Assembly (NCBI RefSeq): GCF_910592395.1 | Contig: NC_088316.1 | Coordinates: forward strand, 10,850,001 to 10,914,000 | Direction of reading: 5' to 3' | Length of the DNA stretch: 64,000 nucleotides | Origin: Lineus longissimus | Lineage: Eukaryota > Nemertea > Pilidiophora > Heteronemertea > Lineidae | Part shown: positions 1-10,599 of the stretch, piece by piece | Layout: the number at the start of each line of letters is the position of its first letter | Position numbering within the stretch: the first letter of the stretch is position 1 | Position numbers and translations under genes: made by a program | Notes under the pieces: generated by a model | Told to the model about the DNA's origin: nothing | The model's database searches: none | Seen by the model: the letters and a program-made list of their open reading frames with translations, nothing else

Positions 1-1
1 T

Positions 2-868
2 TCAAGTCGTCCCAAACGACAGAAGAAGAAGGTCACCACGACGCGAAACGATCAAACGAATTCGGGGGCGAGTGCCACCGACGTGAGCGCTATGTTTTCG
101 GAGATGAGGACATTTATGTCCACCATGATGGACATGATGGCCAGGACAAACAATGTCACTACTAGCAACGCGTCTCCCGGCGCTACTGGAGTACCTCAGC
201 CACAGTTACAGCAGGATACGTCATCAGATGCCGTATCAGCTAGCATTCAAGGATTGGCACAGAACTCTCAGCCACAGTCGCAGCATGGTCCGTCGTCGGC
301 AGCAGGAGCTGCGGCTCAACTGGAATGGTTCAACCAACGCCAGACAAGTGGTGCTAACGTTGAGGGTGATCTGGGCGAACCATCGTTCACCGGTAGAGAC
401 ATGAATGGCTCTCTACTTGCAGTGGCCCGTCCTTTATATTACGGGGTTTCAGACAAGATCAGAGAAAAAGTTTGGGCCGGTAAATACGTGGATTTCCACA
501 AATTTCTAAAAACCTATAAGGACAAACCCAAGCCAACAGTCATATCGACAGATGAGGATGGTGTGCCCATCTCGCTGTCCTTTGGCAAGATTAAGAAGGA
601 CAAGCCTTTGTCCCTGCTACAGTGGTTGTCATGCTTTGATGTTTTCGCATCGGTCTATGGGATGAAATTCCCTAATGATGTTCACAAATTGGTACGGTAT
701 TCGGCGTTGGTAAAAGAGATTGCGCAAGAGGGAGGCGATTGGCGCTACTATGATGAGAACTTTTGTAAGTGGCGTCAAGAGGAACCTCTTGACTGGTTGG
801 AAGTGGTACACACCCTGTACATGAAGGCCCATACGAGGGGGAGTTCTGATCTGACATGCCCGGGCTGA
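2..868 (+). CDS. Gag-like protein of a YR retrotransposon (5' partial)
   Basis: The frame is open from base 2, so the true start lies outside the window; the first Met is at 83. The N-terminal part is basic (PKRQKKK), then low-complexity Gln/Ser/Ala, then a folded segment with W, Y and charged residues (WRYYDENFCKWRQ). That segment resembles the gag-like first ORF of DIRS/Ngaro-type elements in invertebrates. It ends abruptly at a stop at 866-868 without the usual C-terminal cysteine region. The matching RT and recombinase ORFs resume at 8051, after a Helitron, so this is probably the displaced first ORF of that element. Family assignment is by pattern memory only. Confidence 0.5.
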   Translation, partial: SSRPKRQKKKVTTTRNDQTNSGASATDVSAMFSEMRTFMSTMMDMMARTNNVTTSNASPGATGVPQPQLQQDTSSDAVSASIQGLAQNSQPQSQHGPSSAAGAAAQLEWFNQRQTSGANVEGDLGEPSFTGRDMNGSLLAVARPLYYGVSDKIREKVWAGKYVDFHKFLKTYKDKPKPTVISTDEDGVPISLSFGKIKKDKPLSLLQWLSCFDVFASVYGMKFPNDVHKLVRYSALVKEIAQEGGDWRYYDENFCKWRQEEPLDWLEVVHTLYMKAHTRGSSDLTCPG

Positions 869-910
869 CATGCACATGATGTACATCTACGCCTATATGC
901 ACATGAATTT
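866..910 (+). repeat. 45-bp direct repeat, copy 1
   Basis: This segment recurs identically at 1327-1371 (it starts TGACATGCACATGATG). The first copy lies where gag-like coding ends. The repeat brackets about 460 bp of non-coding sequence. Confidence 0.85.
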
Positions 911-1640
911 GTATCGCCAGATATCGACCCCTTCACTGCAAATGACGATGTCATATACCTTCGATCTACTTGCTTAAGAACATGTACATGAGTTCGTAGG
1001 TCCATGAGGCCTGCATTGTTATCATGTCGGGGCCATGCATATGCCTATTGCCCAGCCCGTTGTTGTATGTAGATCTCGACCCCTACTAGCCCTAAACGGC
1101 TACATAACATTTCTGTGAGTCGTCCCACCACGCCGGTCATCGCGCCGGCCAGGCTGACATGCCCAGGCCAGGGGCGGATCCAGGAGTCTGAATAAGGGGG
1201 GGGGCGTGGATCTATTTTTTACCGGATTTTTATGTCGATTTTATGACGATTGCCTAAAATTCATGGTCAATTTCAAAGATTTTTTTCAAATAAGGGGGGG
1301 GCGTACACCGCCTCTGCAGGCTGGCATGACATGCACATGATGTACATCTACGCCTATATGCACATGAATTTACGCCTATATAAAAAAGTACATGTGGTCA
1401 CTGGCGTAGCAGCTGGGGGGGCTTTAGCCCCCTCACTTTTGGCCATGAATGTTTAAAAACATAAATAAAGAGAAGTTAATTTTCATCATCAGTTATTTTA
1501 TCGTCGCAAATGGCCTGAAATCGCATCTCAGAGCATCTACATTTTCAGAATTTTCTGGGGGAGCACCCCCAACCCCAACCCCCCTCCCCACGGCAAAAAA
1601 TGCGCCTTTACGCCCCTGGCGGTTACTGGTTAATCATTCA
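911..1640. other. Mosaic non-coding stretch of short transposon-like pieces
   Basis: No gene is seen. The segment near 1168 starts CAGGGGCGGATCCAGG, like hAT-type terminal repeats. 1405-1440 and 1555-1620 carry G-run/C-run inverted pieces. AAAAAGTACATGTGGT occurs near 1382 and again near 1786. The 5' end of the Helitron that ends at 8050 must lie in or near here but was not fixed. Confidence 0.4.
1327..1371 (+). repeat. 45-bp direct repeat, copy 2
   Basis: Second identical copy of the repeat at 866-910. It lies just downstream of a run of G residues (AATAAGGGGGGGGCG) that itself occurs twice, near 1190 and 1288. Confidence 0.85.
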
Positions 1641-1660
1641 ATTCTTCTCTTTTCTTTCAG

Positions 1661-1718
1661 TTCTCAGTCGCCTTTTCTTCAAGTTTCAATCAACTCTTCC
1701 AATCACCTCACCTCTAAA
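1661..1718 (+). other. Putative 58-bp non-coding exon, copy 1
   Basis: A pyrimidine tract ending TTTCTTTCAG precedes it and AAA|GTAAGT follows, giving strong acceptor and donor signals. A second, slightly diverged copy with the same boundaries and the same 58-bp length is at 1936-1993. Both lie upstream of an acceptor immediately before the ATG at 2267, so they may be alternative 5' UTR exons. Confidence 0.4.
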
Positions 1719-1935
1719 GTAAGTCTACCTTTTAGCCACTGTCCACATACTATCAACCAGGACATTTTTTTATGGTAATGACTACTCAAAAAGTACATGT
1801 GGTGACTGGTGAATCCTGCATTCATTTGACTCATGGTGATGTACTCTCAGGCAATGTGTTTCTTTCATTGGCATAAAACTGCAATAATTGGGACATCACC
1901 ACCATTTATATTTCAATTCTTCTCTTTTCTTTCAG

Positions 1936-1993
1936 TTCTCAATCGCCTTTCCTTCAAGTTTCAATCGCCTCTTCCTATCACCTCGCCTCTAAA
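1936..1993 (+). other. Putative 58-bp non-coding exon, copy 2
   Basis: Duplicate of 1661-1718, again flanked by CTTTCAG and AAA|GTAAGT. The duplication extends beyond the exon on both sides (about 1635-1770 versus 1910-2027), so it is a segmental direct duplication that kept both splice signals. Confidence 0.4.
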
Positions 1994-2266
1994 GTAAGTC
2001 TAGCTTTTAGCCATCAACCAGGACATTTTTGCTCACAGTGTTATATTGCTGTTTTTCCAGTGCAGTCAAATCTGAAAAAATAAATAGATCTCTATTAATA
2101 CATAATGTACTTATTTGAATATTCGGAGAAGTTACCACAAGATACGCAAAGAAAGTACCAATTATCAAATTCATCAATATCTGTCAGTAGCTTTCATACA
2201 AAATTCTTCACATAACCTTCAATCTGGGCATCTTTTTACTGTCTCAAATTTCTATTTATCCTTCAG

Positions 2267-2962
2267 ATGGCCTCATTCCAAATGCCACCGCATGCCACAG
2301 CCTTGTCTGCTGAAAAAGCCGTCAAAAACTTGAGGGAGTATGCTGAAGGTGCCCCGGCCGTAGTACAGGTAAACTTGCAAGCGAATAAGTTAGACAAAAT
2401 CCGTGCCAAGTTGCCTGCAATCAGTGAGAGGGTTGATTCAGAACTGGCAAAGATACAAGTGAAAGTTTCCTAGTGCAAAGATGAATTGGTATTTCACTAC
2501 AAAGCCCGCCAAAACGCATTGAAGAAACACCCCTTGCCTACAACACCAATCAAACCAGTACAGGCCACCTGCATTCCTTTTCCTCCGGCTACCTCAAGCC
2601 CAAAGCCTGTTAGCATTGTCAGCTGCTCCCCATTGAAGAGACGACAAGCACCAACTTCCTCCTCCCTAGGTACACCACCAGCCGGTAAAGTTCCAAAACT
2701 GTCGCCTATGCACCTCTTTAGCGATGACGATCTGGATGACACAACTTTATCGCAGATGTCGGAAGCCAGTTGGTCCGGAGTGGGTGATGCACAGGACGTA
2801 GGGGAAAACCCAGCAGCAACTCCCGAAGAAGAAAATCCTTCTTCAGTAGCACCTCCCAAAGAAGAAAAGCCTGATGTAGCGCAGGAAAACATCACAGCAG
2901 CTACAGGAGAGGAGCTCAACTTTGAGGAGGCCCTCGGTCATGTCAGTGACAGTAACAAATAA
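2267..2962 (+). pseudogene. Helitron accessory ORF, unknown function, one in-frame stop
   Basis: The ATG follows directly on an acceptor-like CCTTCAG at 2266. The frame runs to a TAA at 2960-2962 with one TAG at 2471-2473; composition and charge continue smoothly across it, which suggests a nonsense mutation. The N-terminal 80 residues are helical and Lys/Glu-rich. The C-terminal part is Pro/Ser/Glu-rich with a basic patch (KRR) and an acidic stretch (SDDDLDDTT). No catalytic motif is seen. It lies 524 bp upstream of the Rep/helicase ORF, so it may be an accessory protein of the same Helitron. A disordered nuclear protein is an inference from composition only. Confidence 0.4.
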
Positions 2963-3226
2963 TGCAGTCAACAAACATGATTCAACCACTGTCCTAACTA
3001 AATCGACTCCGCCTCAATTATCTTCTATCACTGCCACCAGTCATACTTACCCAGGTGTTTAAAAACGAACATCACCCATGACATTTATACGCTCTAGAAT
3101 CACGTACCCTCATACCAGGACATTCCTGTCCTAATTCAATTCCGCTGATACACTAAGTAGCCAAAACCAAAAGATCTGCCACACTCAATACTAAGTATCC
3201 TGTGATATTTCAATACTGCTGATATT

Positions 3227-3389
3227 CCCACAATCAAAAGAAGGACTTATACTGCTGATAGTACCCACAATCAAAAAAAGGACTTATACTGCTGATAGTA
3301 CCCACAATCAAAAGAAGGACTTATACTCCTCATAGTACCCACAATCAAAAAAAGGACTTATACTGCTGATAGTACCCACAATAAAAAAA
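3227..3389 (+). repeat. 37-bp tandem repeat, about 4.4 copies
   Basis: Units begin CCCACAATCAAAA at 3227, 3264, 3301, 3338 and 3375, a constant 37-bp period with few substitutions. It lies between the accessory ORF and the Rep/helicase ORF. Confidence 0.9.
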
Positions 3390-3485
3390 AAACACTGTTA
3401 AGTCTACTTACCCTGGTATGTACTCTACTTTTGGCAATAAAATCTTTTTCAATTATATCCTATCTCCGCTTTTTCAGTTTTAAAC

Positions 3486-6400
3486 ATGCCACGCCAAACC
3501 ACCCTAGATGGCAGCAAAAAACGGCCATCAATTTCCCGCCATCAAAATGCAGCCAGACATGTGCAGCAGCAACAACACACTGAGGAAAACAACCAGAGCT
3601 ATCTATCTGATGCCACCCCACCACAAAATCCCTCATCTGGTGCAACTCTCCAAGACCGATCAATACAGCATCAGAGCAACCACAATGATGAAGTCCATCC
3701 AACACTAACAGCTCAACGGCGCAGCACACGTATCGCTGCGATGACCAACCAAAGACAATCTCTCCTCAGTCAACATGCTACTGTAGGCTCAATCACACGA
3801 TTCACGGCACGCAATTTCTCCGCACAAGTACAACGATTTACTGCTGGTCTTAATATCAAGTGCAAATTTTGTCAAGCTTACCGATTCCCCAACGAACCTC
3901 TCAATTGCTGCCACAACGGTAAAGTCATCTTACCCCAACTGCATGACTATCCACCAGATATGCTCAAACTCCTCTCGCACAATGATGACAACAGTCGACA
4001 CTTCCAAAAGTTCATACGTAACTACAACAGTGCAACAGCATTTGCGTCCTTTGGTGCAAACACAAGCATCCTACCGGGCCTGTACTCATTCAGGATTCAT
4101 GGCCAAATTTACCACCAAGCAGGTTGCCTCCATCCACAACAGGATGAAAGTCCAAGTTACAGTCAACTGTACATTCTTGAAGGGGATCAGGCAGTAGAAG
4201 CAAGAATGAACCGCGTTGAAAATCAACCATGCCGTCGTGACATCATGCACATGCTTACTGTCATCCTCAACAGAGTCAACCCCTATGCAGCTGCCTACAA
4301 GTACATGAAAGAAGTAGAAGAAGAACAACAAACACTGGCAGAAGTAAATTCAACGCAACCCGCAGAAGTCCGCATGGTCATCAAACGTGGCACTGACAAA
4401 CGAAGATACAACGAACCAAAACATGATGAAGTGGCTGCTGTGTTCATTGGTCCTGATGGAGGTCCACCTGAAGAAAGAGATATCATGATATATCCAAAAG
4501 GCCATGCACCCAAAAATATCTCCTACATGTCCTCTAATGCGGATCCGATGGTTTACCCTATATTTTACCCCTATGGAGAAATGGGTTGGTATGAAGGCCA
4601 ACTTCATCAACCAGAACATCGCACTAAAACCATGAACAAAGTCACCCCGCTCCAGTTCTATTCTTACCGTTTGTCAATTCGATAATCCTTCAGTCCCCTC
4701 TTCTATGGTGGCAAACTGTTTCAACAATATATTGTAGATGCCTATGTCCGCGTAGAAGCGCATCGCTTGAGGTGGATCCGCGACAACAAAACCAAACTCA
4801 GGGTGGAAAAATACCAGGGACTAATGGACTACATACACACGCAAGCAGAGGAGCAAGGAAAACAACCTGGAACTATAGTGATACTACCATCATCATTTCA
4901 AGGCTCGCCACGCAACATGCAGCAGAACTACCAAGATGCCATGGCCATGGTATCAAAATTTGGCAGACCAGACATTTTCCTTACTTTTACCTGTAATCCA
5001 TCCTGCAGTGATGTAACCAACAACCTTCTACCTCACCAAACACCACAAGACAGACCAGACATCATCGCAAGGGTATTCAACCTTCATCTTCAAGAGCTCC
5101 TCCGCGATATCACAAAAAGACATGTTCTTGGAGTCACCATAGGTCATGTCTACGTCATAGAATTCCAAAAACGTGGTCTACCACACTGTCACCTCCTAAT
5201 CTTCTTAGACCAACAAAGCAAACTTCGGACTCCTGCAGATATTGACACGCTCATCATTGCTGAAATTCCAGATTCCCACACAGATCCCGAACTATTTGCC
5301 ACTGTCACAAAAACTATGATTCACGGTCCGTGTGGGGCCCTCAATCCATCGTCAGTTTGCATGTCAGACAACAAATGCACCAAAGACTACCCTAAGCAGT
5401 TTTGCAGTGAGACGCGACTTCAAGAGAACGGCTACCCCCAATACAGGCGTTCAGACAATGGCAGAACAGTTACAGTAGGTCGTGGTCAAAGTGCTGTGGA
5501 AGTCGACAATCGGTGGGTGGTACCCTACAACCCGTACCTCACCAAGAAGTATAATGCGCACATAAACCTCGAGGCATGCACAACAATTAAAAGCGTCAAG
5601 TACCTCTTTAAATACATATACAAAGGACATGATTGTGCTAACCTCCAAGTTTCCTCAAACACAATCGATCACGATGAAATCACTACCTTCCTTGATGCTC
5701 GCTACCTCAGTGCTCCAGAAGGCATATGGCGCTTATCAGAATATCCCCTCCATGCTAATTCACACTCCATTAAGAGACTCCCGGTTCACCTACCAAACAT
5801 GCAGTCGGTGTATTTCGAAAAAGGACAACATCAGTCTGCAGTTGAAAAAGCCGCAAACGATGAAACAATGCTGACAGCCTTCTTTGACTACAATGCTCAT
5901 CATGGTACAACATACACCTACGATCAATTCCCATCTCATTTCATTTGGAACACTTCCTACAAAAAATGGACTCCACGAAAACAACGAGGTGAAGCAGTTA
6001 TCACACGTATGTACCAGGTCAACCCCAAGGACATGGAGAAGTACTGCCTTCGTTTGCTCCTGCTCCACATCCCAGGACCGACAAGTTTTGATGACTTGAA
6101 GACTGTAAACACCCAATGCCAGAACACCTTTCAAGAAGCCTGCATACTCAAAAACCTCCTCACAGATGACCATGAATGGCACAGAGCCCTTCAAGAAGCA
6201 GCTACAGTTCAAATGCCAGCCCAGCTTCGACGACTCTTTGCAATTATCTGCGTGTATTGTCAGCCATCTGATCCAAGTGACCTTTGGGTACAACACAAAC
6301 ATGCCATGATAGAGGACCTGACTCACCAAGGAAATCCTTCCGACATAGCAGAACATATAGCTCTGCACGAGATAAACGCAATTCTCCAGGACAATGGCCT

Positions 6401-7901
6401 TTCAAATAAAGACCTAAACCTTCCTGAAATCGACAACGCCTTGCTTACAGCAACAATTCTCCCAGACAGCGCTGATGCTACCACGGCTGAGATGTTGATT
6501 TACACTCTGAATGAAGACCAGAGAAAGTTCTTCAATACAGTGAAAAGTTCCATTCAGGCTATTACAGAAAAAAAACCACCCTCACAACATGCCTACTTTC
6601 TGGACGGTCCTGGTGGCACTGGAAAAACCCGTGTGTACAACACCCTCATTGCTTATGCTAAAACGCAAGGCCTCAAAACAGCATCAAGTGCTTGGACAGG
6701 CATTGCTTCAACCCTATTGACAGGCGGACGGACCGTTCATAATATTTTCAAACTCCCTGTGCCAATTCTTGAAACCTCTGTTTGCCAAGTGTCTCCAACT
6801 TCAAAACAGGCCACTTACCTACGATCAGTCGACATGTTTCTCATTGATGAAGCCTCCATGGTGCCTGTTCATGCCTTATCTGCCATAGACACAATGCTAC
6901 GGGATATCACCCAGATAGCCTTGCCATTCGGAGGCAAGATCTTCATTCTCGGAGGAGATTTCTGCCAAGTTTTGCCCGTTGTTCCACGAGGATCACGAAC
7001 CAAGATTATCGAAAACTGTTTGAAAAGCTCACCCCTATGGTCAAAATTCCAAACTTTCCATCTGAAAACCAACATGAGAGCACAATCGGACAAACAGCAT
7101 TTTGCGAAGTGGTTACTACAAGTTGGCAACGGTGACCTCCAACCACCACTACAGTCCCCAACCCATGACTCTATACCAATCCCTCCTGAGTGCAATTTAG
7201 TTCAAGACATTGTTGATGCAGTCTTCCCAACAGTAACGAACAGCAGTCACCTCCAGAATCACGTCATCCTCACCCCCACCAATGATAGTTCCTTGCAACT
7301 GAATGATAAAGTCTTACAAAAGTTACCAGGACCAGGAAAGGATCATTACAGTTCAGATAAGGCCATTTGTGACTCAGAAGAAGAATCATCCAACTACCCT
7401 ACAGAATTTCTTAACAGCATTACACCATCTGGAATGCCCCCCCACAAGTTAAGCCTCAAGCCAGGAGCAATCGTCATGCTCCTCCGGAATCTGGACATTG
7501 CCAAGGGCCTATGCAATGGCACCCGATTGATTGTAAAAAGACTATACGACCATGTTATAGACGCAGAAATACTCACAGGCACAAATCAATCCAATCGCGT
7601 TCTCATACCACGCATTAAACTGGCTCCATCGGATGTTTCACTCCCCTTCACCCTACAACGTGTGCAATTCCCACTACGCCTGGCTTACTCAATGACTATT
7701 AACAAAGCGCAGGGACAAACTTTCACTACTCTTGGAATATATCTACGAACCCCAGTATTTTCTCACGGACAACTATATGTTGCATTCTCCAGAGCCACCT
7801 CCTTCCGAAATATCCACCTCCAGATTTGTCAAACACCAACTCAAGGACTACACAACAACAACTATGTTACGAATAATGTTGTCTTCAAAGAAATTCTGTA
7901 A
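3486..7901 (+). pseudogene. Helitron Rep/helicase (RepHel), one internal stop
   Basis: One frame runs from ATG 3486 to TAA 7901, interrupted only by a TAA at 4683-4685. The first 399 residues form the Helitron N-terminal region, with a Cys-rich patch (CKFCQAYRFPNEPLNCCHNG) and the FYPYGEMGW motif. After the stop come the HUH nuclease motif (PHCHLL, about 5180-5195), the paired-tyrosine motif (KYLFKYIYKG, about 5595-5625), then a PIF1-like helicase with Walker A (GPGGTGKT, about 6606), Walker B (LIDEAS, about 6841) and a complete C-terminus (INKAQGQT, YVAFSRA). It would nick and unwind DNA for rolling-circle transposition. No AP endonuclease domain is present, unlike Helentrons. An acceptor-like TTTTTCAG lies 8 bp before the ATG. 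The single stop suggests recent inactivation. Confidence 0.92.
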
Positions 7902-8022
7902 ACATGGTAAACAGGATACTTTTTCCTAGACTGGGTTCCTGTCCAATACACTGTAACCCGGAAACCACACTAACTTCCTCCCCCAACAAAAGGCCCCTTA
8001 TTTACTGTTGCCACATAACTCT

Positions 8023-8050
8023 CCCGTCCGTAGGACGGGTAAAATGCTAG
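8023..8050 (+). other. Helitron 3' terminus (hairpin plus CTAG)
   Basis: A perfect 7-bp stem (CCCGTCC at 8023-8029 and GGACGGG at 8033-8039) with loop GTA is followed by TAAAATG and CTAG (8047-8050), then T at 8051. This is the canonical Helitron 3' end and the site where transposition terminates. RT coding of the host element starts immediately after it. Confidence 0.93.
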
Positions 8051-9496
8051 TTTGTAAAAATTTGAAGTCTGCCAAGCAGCATCAACAGATTGTATCCTCT
8101 AAAATTCAGAAAAAGTTACAAGCCGGGCGTATTGCCGGTCCTTTTAATATTCCACCTTTTCAAAATGTTCATGTTTCCCCGTTAGGGGTTGTTCCTAAAA
8201 AGACCCCCGGTGAATTCAGAATGATTCACCATCTTTCCTTCCCTGAGGGGTCTTCAGTAAACCATGTCATTCCAGCAGAGTGTAAGCAGGTGCAATACGC
8301 GTCGATTCTTGACGCTATTGCAAAGATAAAAATGATCCCCAATCCGGTATTTTTGGCAAAAACTGACATCAAGTCCGCTTTCCGCATTATTCCCATTCAT
8401 CCTGATGACTATCATTTGCTCGGCTTTATGGGAAGGCAAATATTATTATGACAAGGTTTTGCCGATGGGTTGCGGTAGTAGTTGTGCGATTTTTGAGGCG
8501 TTGAGTACGGCTTTAGAATGGATAGCGGTCACAAAATTGCACATCCAAGCTATGGTCCACATCCTGGATGATTTTCTATTGATGGTGCACGGTTTTGCTA
8601 ACTGCCAACGACAATTAGGGCTCTATAAAAAGCTTTGTGATGACGTTGGTGTGCCCTTGGTAATTGAAAAAACTTTTGGGCCTGATAGAGTTATGCCTTT
8701 CGTAGGCACTGTATTGGATACCATTAAGTTTAAGGCCAGCTTACCTCTGGATAAATCACACAAATGTAACACTCAAATATCCGGTTTTCAATCAAGACGA
8801 ACGGTCCGTTTCCAAGAGTTGCAATCCCTGATTGGTTTGTTAAATTTTGCATGTTCAGTGGTGTTGCCGGGTCGTGCCTTTTTGAGACGACTCATAGATT
8901 TAACTGTTGGTTTCACCAACCCAAATCACCACATTAGCTTAACTCTGGATGTCAAGGCTGACCTGTCAGTATGGGCTACATTTTTAGCAAATTTTAATGG
9001 TGTATCATTTTTCCATGGAGAAACATGGGTTTCCAGTAACAAACTAAAGCTGCACACCGATTCAGCAGGTAGCTTGGGATTTGCGGCCATTTTTGGCTCT
9101 CACTGGATTGCTGGAGCCTGGCCAACTCAGTGGAAGTCCTTCCATATAACTCTGCTAGAACTTTACCCTATAGTTGCAGCCCTCTTTGTTTGGGGCCAGC
9201 TATGGAGGAATAATTCCATCGTGTTTCTATGCGACAATGATGCCGTTGTTCATATGATTAACAAACAATCTTCTAAAGATAAGAGGGTAATGGTGCTCAT
9301 CCGTAAATTAGTGTTAAGATGCTTGGAGCTCAACATAAGGTTTCAGGCAAAGCATATTCCAGGGAAATACAATGATTTACCTGATCTGATTTCCCAATTT
9401 CAGGTGGACAAAGCTCGTCGGTTGGCCCCTTGGCTAGACTCCTCCCCAACGGAGATTCCACAAGATATGTTGCCCAAGAGGTTACCGATTCATTGA
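8051..9496 (+). pseudogene. RT/RNase H ORF of the YR retrotransposon, frameshifted
   Basis: The segment from 8051 carries typical DIRS/Ngaro RT motifs (AGRIAGPF, SPLGVVPKK, FRMIHHLSFPEGSSVN, TDIKSAFRIIPIHPDDYHL). A one-base shift near 8430 moves the frame, after which YYDKVLPMGC, the active-site box ILDDF (about 8561-8575) and an RNase H region (HTDSAGSLGFAAIFG; CDNDAVVHMINKQ) follow to the stop at 9496. The Helitron replaces the N-terminal part of the ORF. The product would make cDNA from the element RNA. The stop overlaps the start of the recombinase ORF by 67 bp, as is common in this order. Confidence 0.85.
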
Positions 9497-10371
9497 ATAC
9501 GTTGTTAGGGGCAGTTTTGTCCGAATCGTCCAGGCAAGGTTATAGTAGAGCCTGGTCAATTTATGTACAGTTTTGTCATCGGTCACTGCCCGGTCAACCT
9601 TTGGCTCCTCTTTCTGTCGCCAACTGTTCACTTTTTGTAGCATACCTTTTTTCACTCAAATACGCCCCTGCGACCATAGCCAGTTATTTATCAGCAGTTT
9701 GTTTTTTCATGAAATGGTGGGGATACCCTGACCCTTCTGCATCTTTCATAGTTAAAAAACTTCTGGGCGCTGCTCAGAATCTGCAAGCTAGGGCCGACAT
9801 TCGTCTCCCTATCACGAAAAGCATATTGGCTACGCTACTGGCTTCAGTTCCAAGGGTTTATTCGATGCAGTACAAACAACGGCTTGTAGCCGCCATGTTT
9901 TCAACAGCCTTTCACGCTTTTTTACGCATTGGCGAGTTGGTGCCTAAGTCCACACAAGCAACGTCGTCATGCTTACAGTTTAGTGATGTTTCGACCACCA
10001 ACAGCGAAGCTTTGATTTCAATCTTTCGCTTTAAATCCAGTAAGGCCCAGGGGCCTCAAAGCATCCACATTCAGGCCTCTCTGCCCCCATGTCCGGTCTC
10101 AACTCTAACTTCTTACATGGCAGCAAGAGGGTCTAATCCAGGCCCTCTATTTTTATCAGAGTCAGGTCGCCCCGTAATCAGAAGAGAATTTGATCTGATT
10201 CTCAAAACCATGCTTAATTTCTGTGGGCTTGACTCAAGTCGTTTTAAGGGACATTCATTTAGAATCGGAGCGGCCAGTGATGCCGCCATGCAAGGTAAAT
10301 CCGATGCACAAATTCGACTACTTGGGCGTTGGTCCTCAGACGCCTTCCGTAAATACATACGCATTAACTGA
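9430..10371 (+). CDS. Tyrosine recombinase of the YR retrotransposon
   Basis: The 313-residue ORF appears intact. It has an N-terminal SAM-like core-binding region (SRQGYSRAWSIYVQFC, then ATIASYLSAV) and a catalytic domain with the first Arg in FLRIGEL, the HxxR box in GHSFRIGAAS, the LGRWSS box and a C-terminal KYIRIN carrying the likely nucleophilic Tyr. It would integrate circular cDNA without a target duplication. The first Met at 9430 may not be the real start because the frame overlaps the RT ORF. It is the only intact ORF of this element. Confidence 0.88.
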   Translation: MARLLPNGDSTRYVAQEVTDSLNTLLGAVLSESSRQGYSRAWSIYVQFCHRSLPGQPLAPLSVANCSLFVAYLFSLKYAPATIASYLSAVCFFMKWWGYPDPSASFIVKKLLGAAQNLQARADIRLPITKSILATLLASVPRVYSMQYKQRLVAAMFSTAFHAFLRIGELVPKSTQATSSCLQFSDVSTTNSEALISIFRFKSSKAQGPQSIHIQASLPPCPVSTLTSYMAARGSNPGPLFLSESGRPVIRREFDLILKTMLNFCGLDSSRFKGHSFRIGAASDAAMQGKSDAQIRLLGRWSSDAFRKYIRIN

Positions 10372-10423
10372 TTAAGTAAGCACTATGCATACTATTTTCG
10401 TGGTCAGATTTGTTGTTCTTGGG

Positions 10424-10569
10424 TTGTCAGTCTTAGGCTGCAGCTTATAGCTTTCAAGTGTACATATAATTAAGGGTCAACTACATGTAATTGTCTAGTA
10501 TATTATAGCCTAATCTTACTCTAAAGTTGTCGGTCTTAGGCTGCAGCTTACAGTTCTCAATTGTGTACA
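10424..10569 (+). repeat. Short direct repeats in the 3' region of YR element 1
   Basis: 10424-10463 and 10527-10569 share TTGTC(A/G)GTCTTAGGCTGCAG and about 20 further bases at high identity. Such close repeats after the recombinase gene could be B1 and B2 of split direct repeats, with a short A2 between. The A1 partner would lie upstream of the window, so this is unproven. Confidence 0.45.
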
Positions 10570-10599
10570 ACTACATCCTGTGTATAATTGCATCCTGTT

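Larger units (their letters stand above)
850..8050 (+). mobile_element. Helitron (near-autonomous); 5' end uncertain
   Basis: The 3' end is firm: hairpin, short spacer and CTAG ending at 8050, followed by T. It carries the RepHel ORF. The 5' end should be TC preceded by A. Candidates are A849|TC, exactly where the gag-like coding breaks, and a TCTCTATTAATACATA start near 2090. The first is used here because it lies at the coding break, but the intervening repeats may be separate insertions. Confidence 0.6.

Noticed and set aside
629-1005. Minus-strand frames opposite the gag-like ORF
   Set aside because: Shadows of the coding strand with no recognisable motifs.
2497-2919. 140-codon minus-strand frame
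   Set aside because: Antisense shadow of the accessory ORF, driven by its low-complexity composition.
5790-6368. 192-codon minus-strand frame in the Helitron
   Set aside because: Antisense shadow of the RepHel gene.
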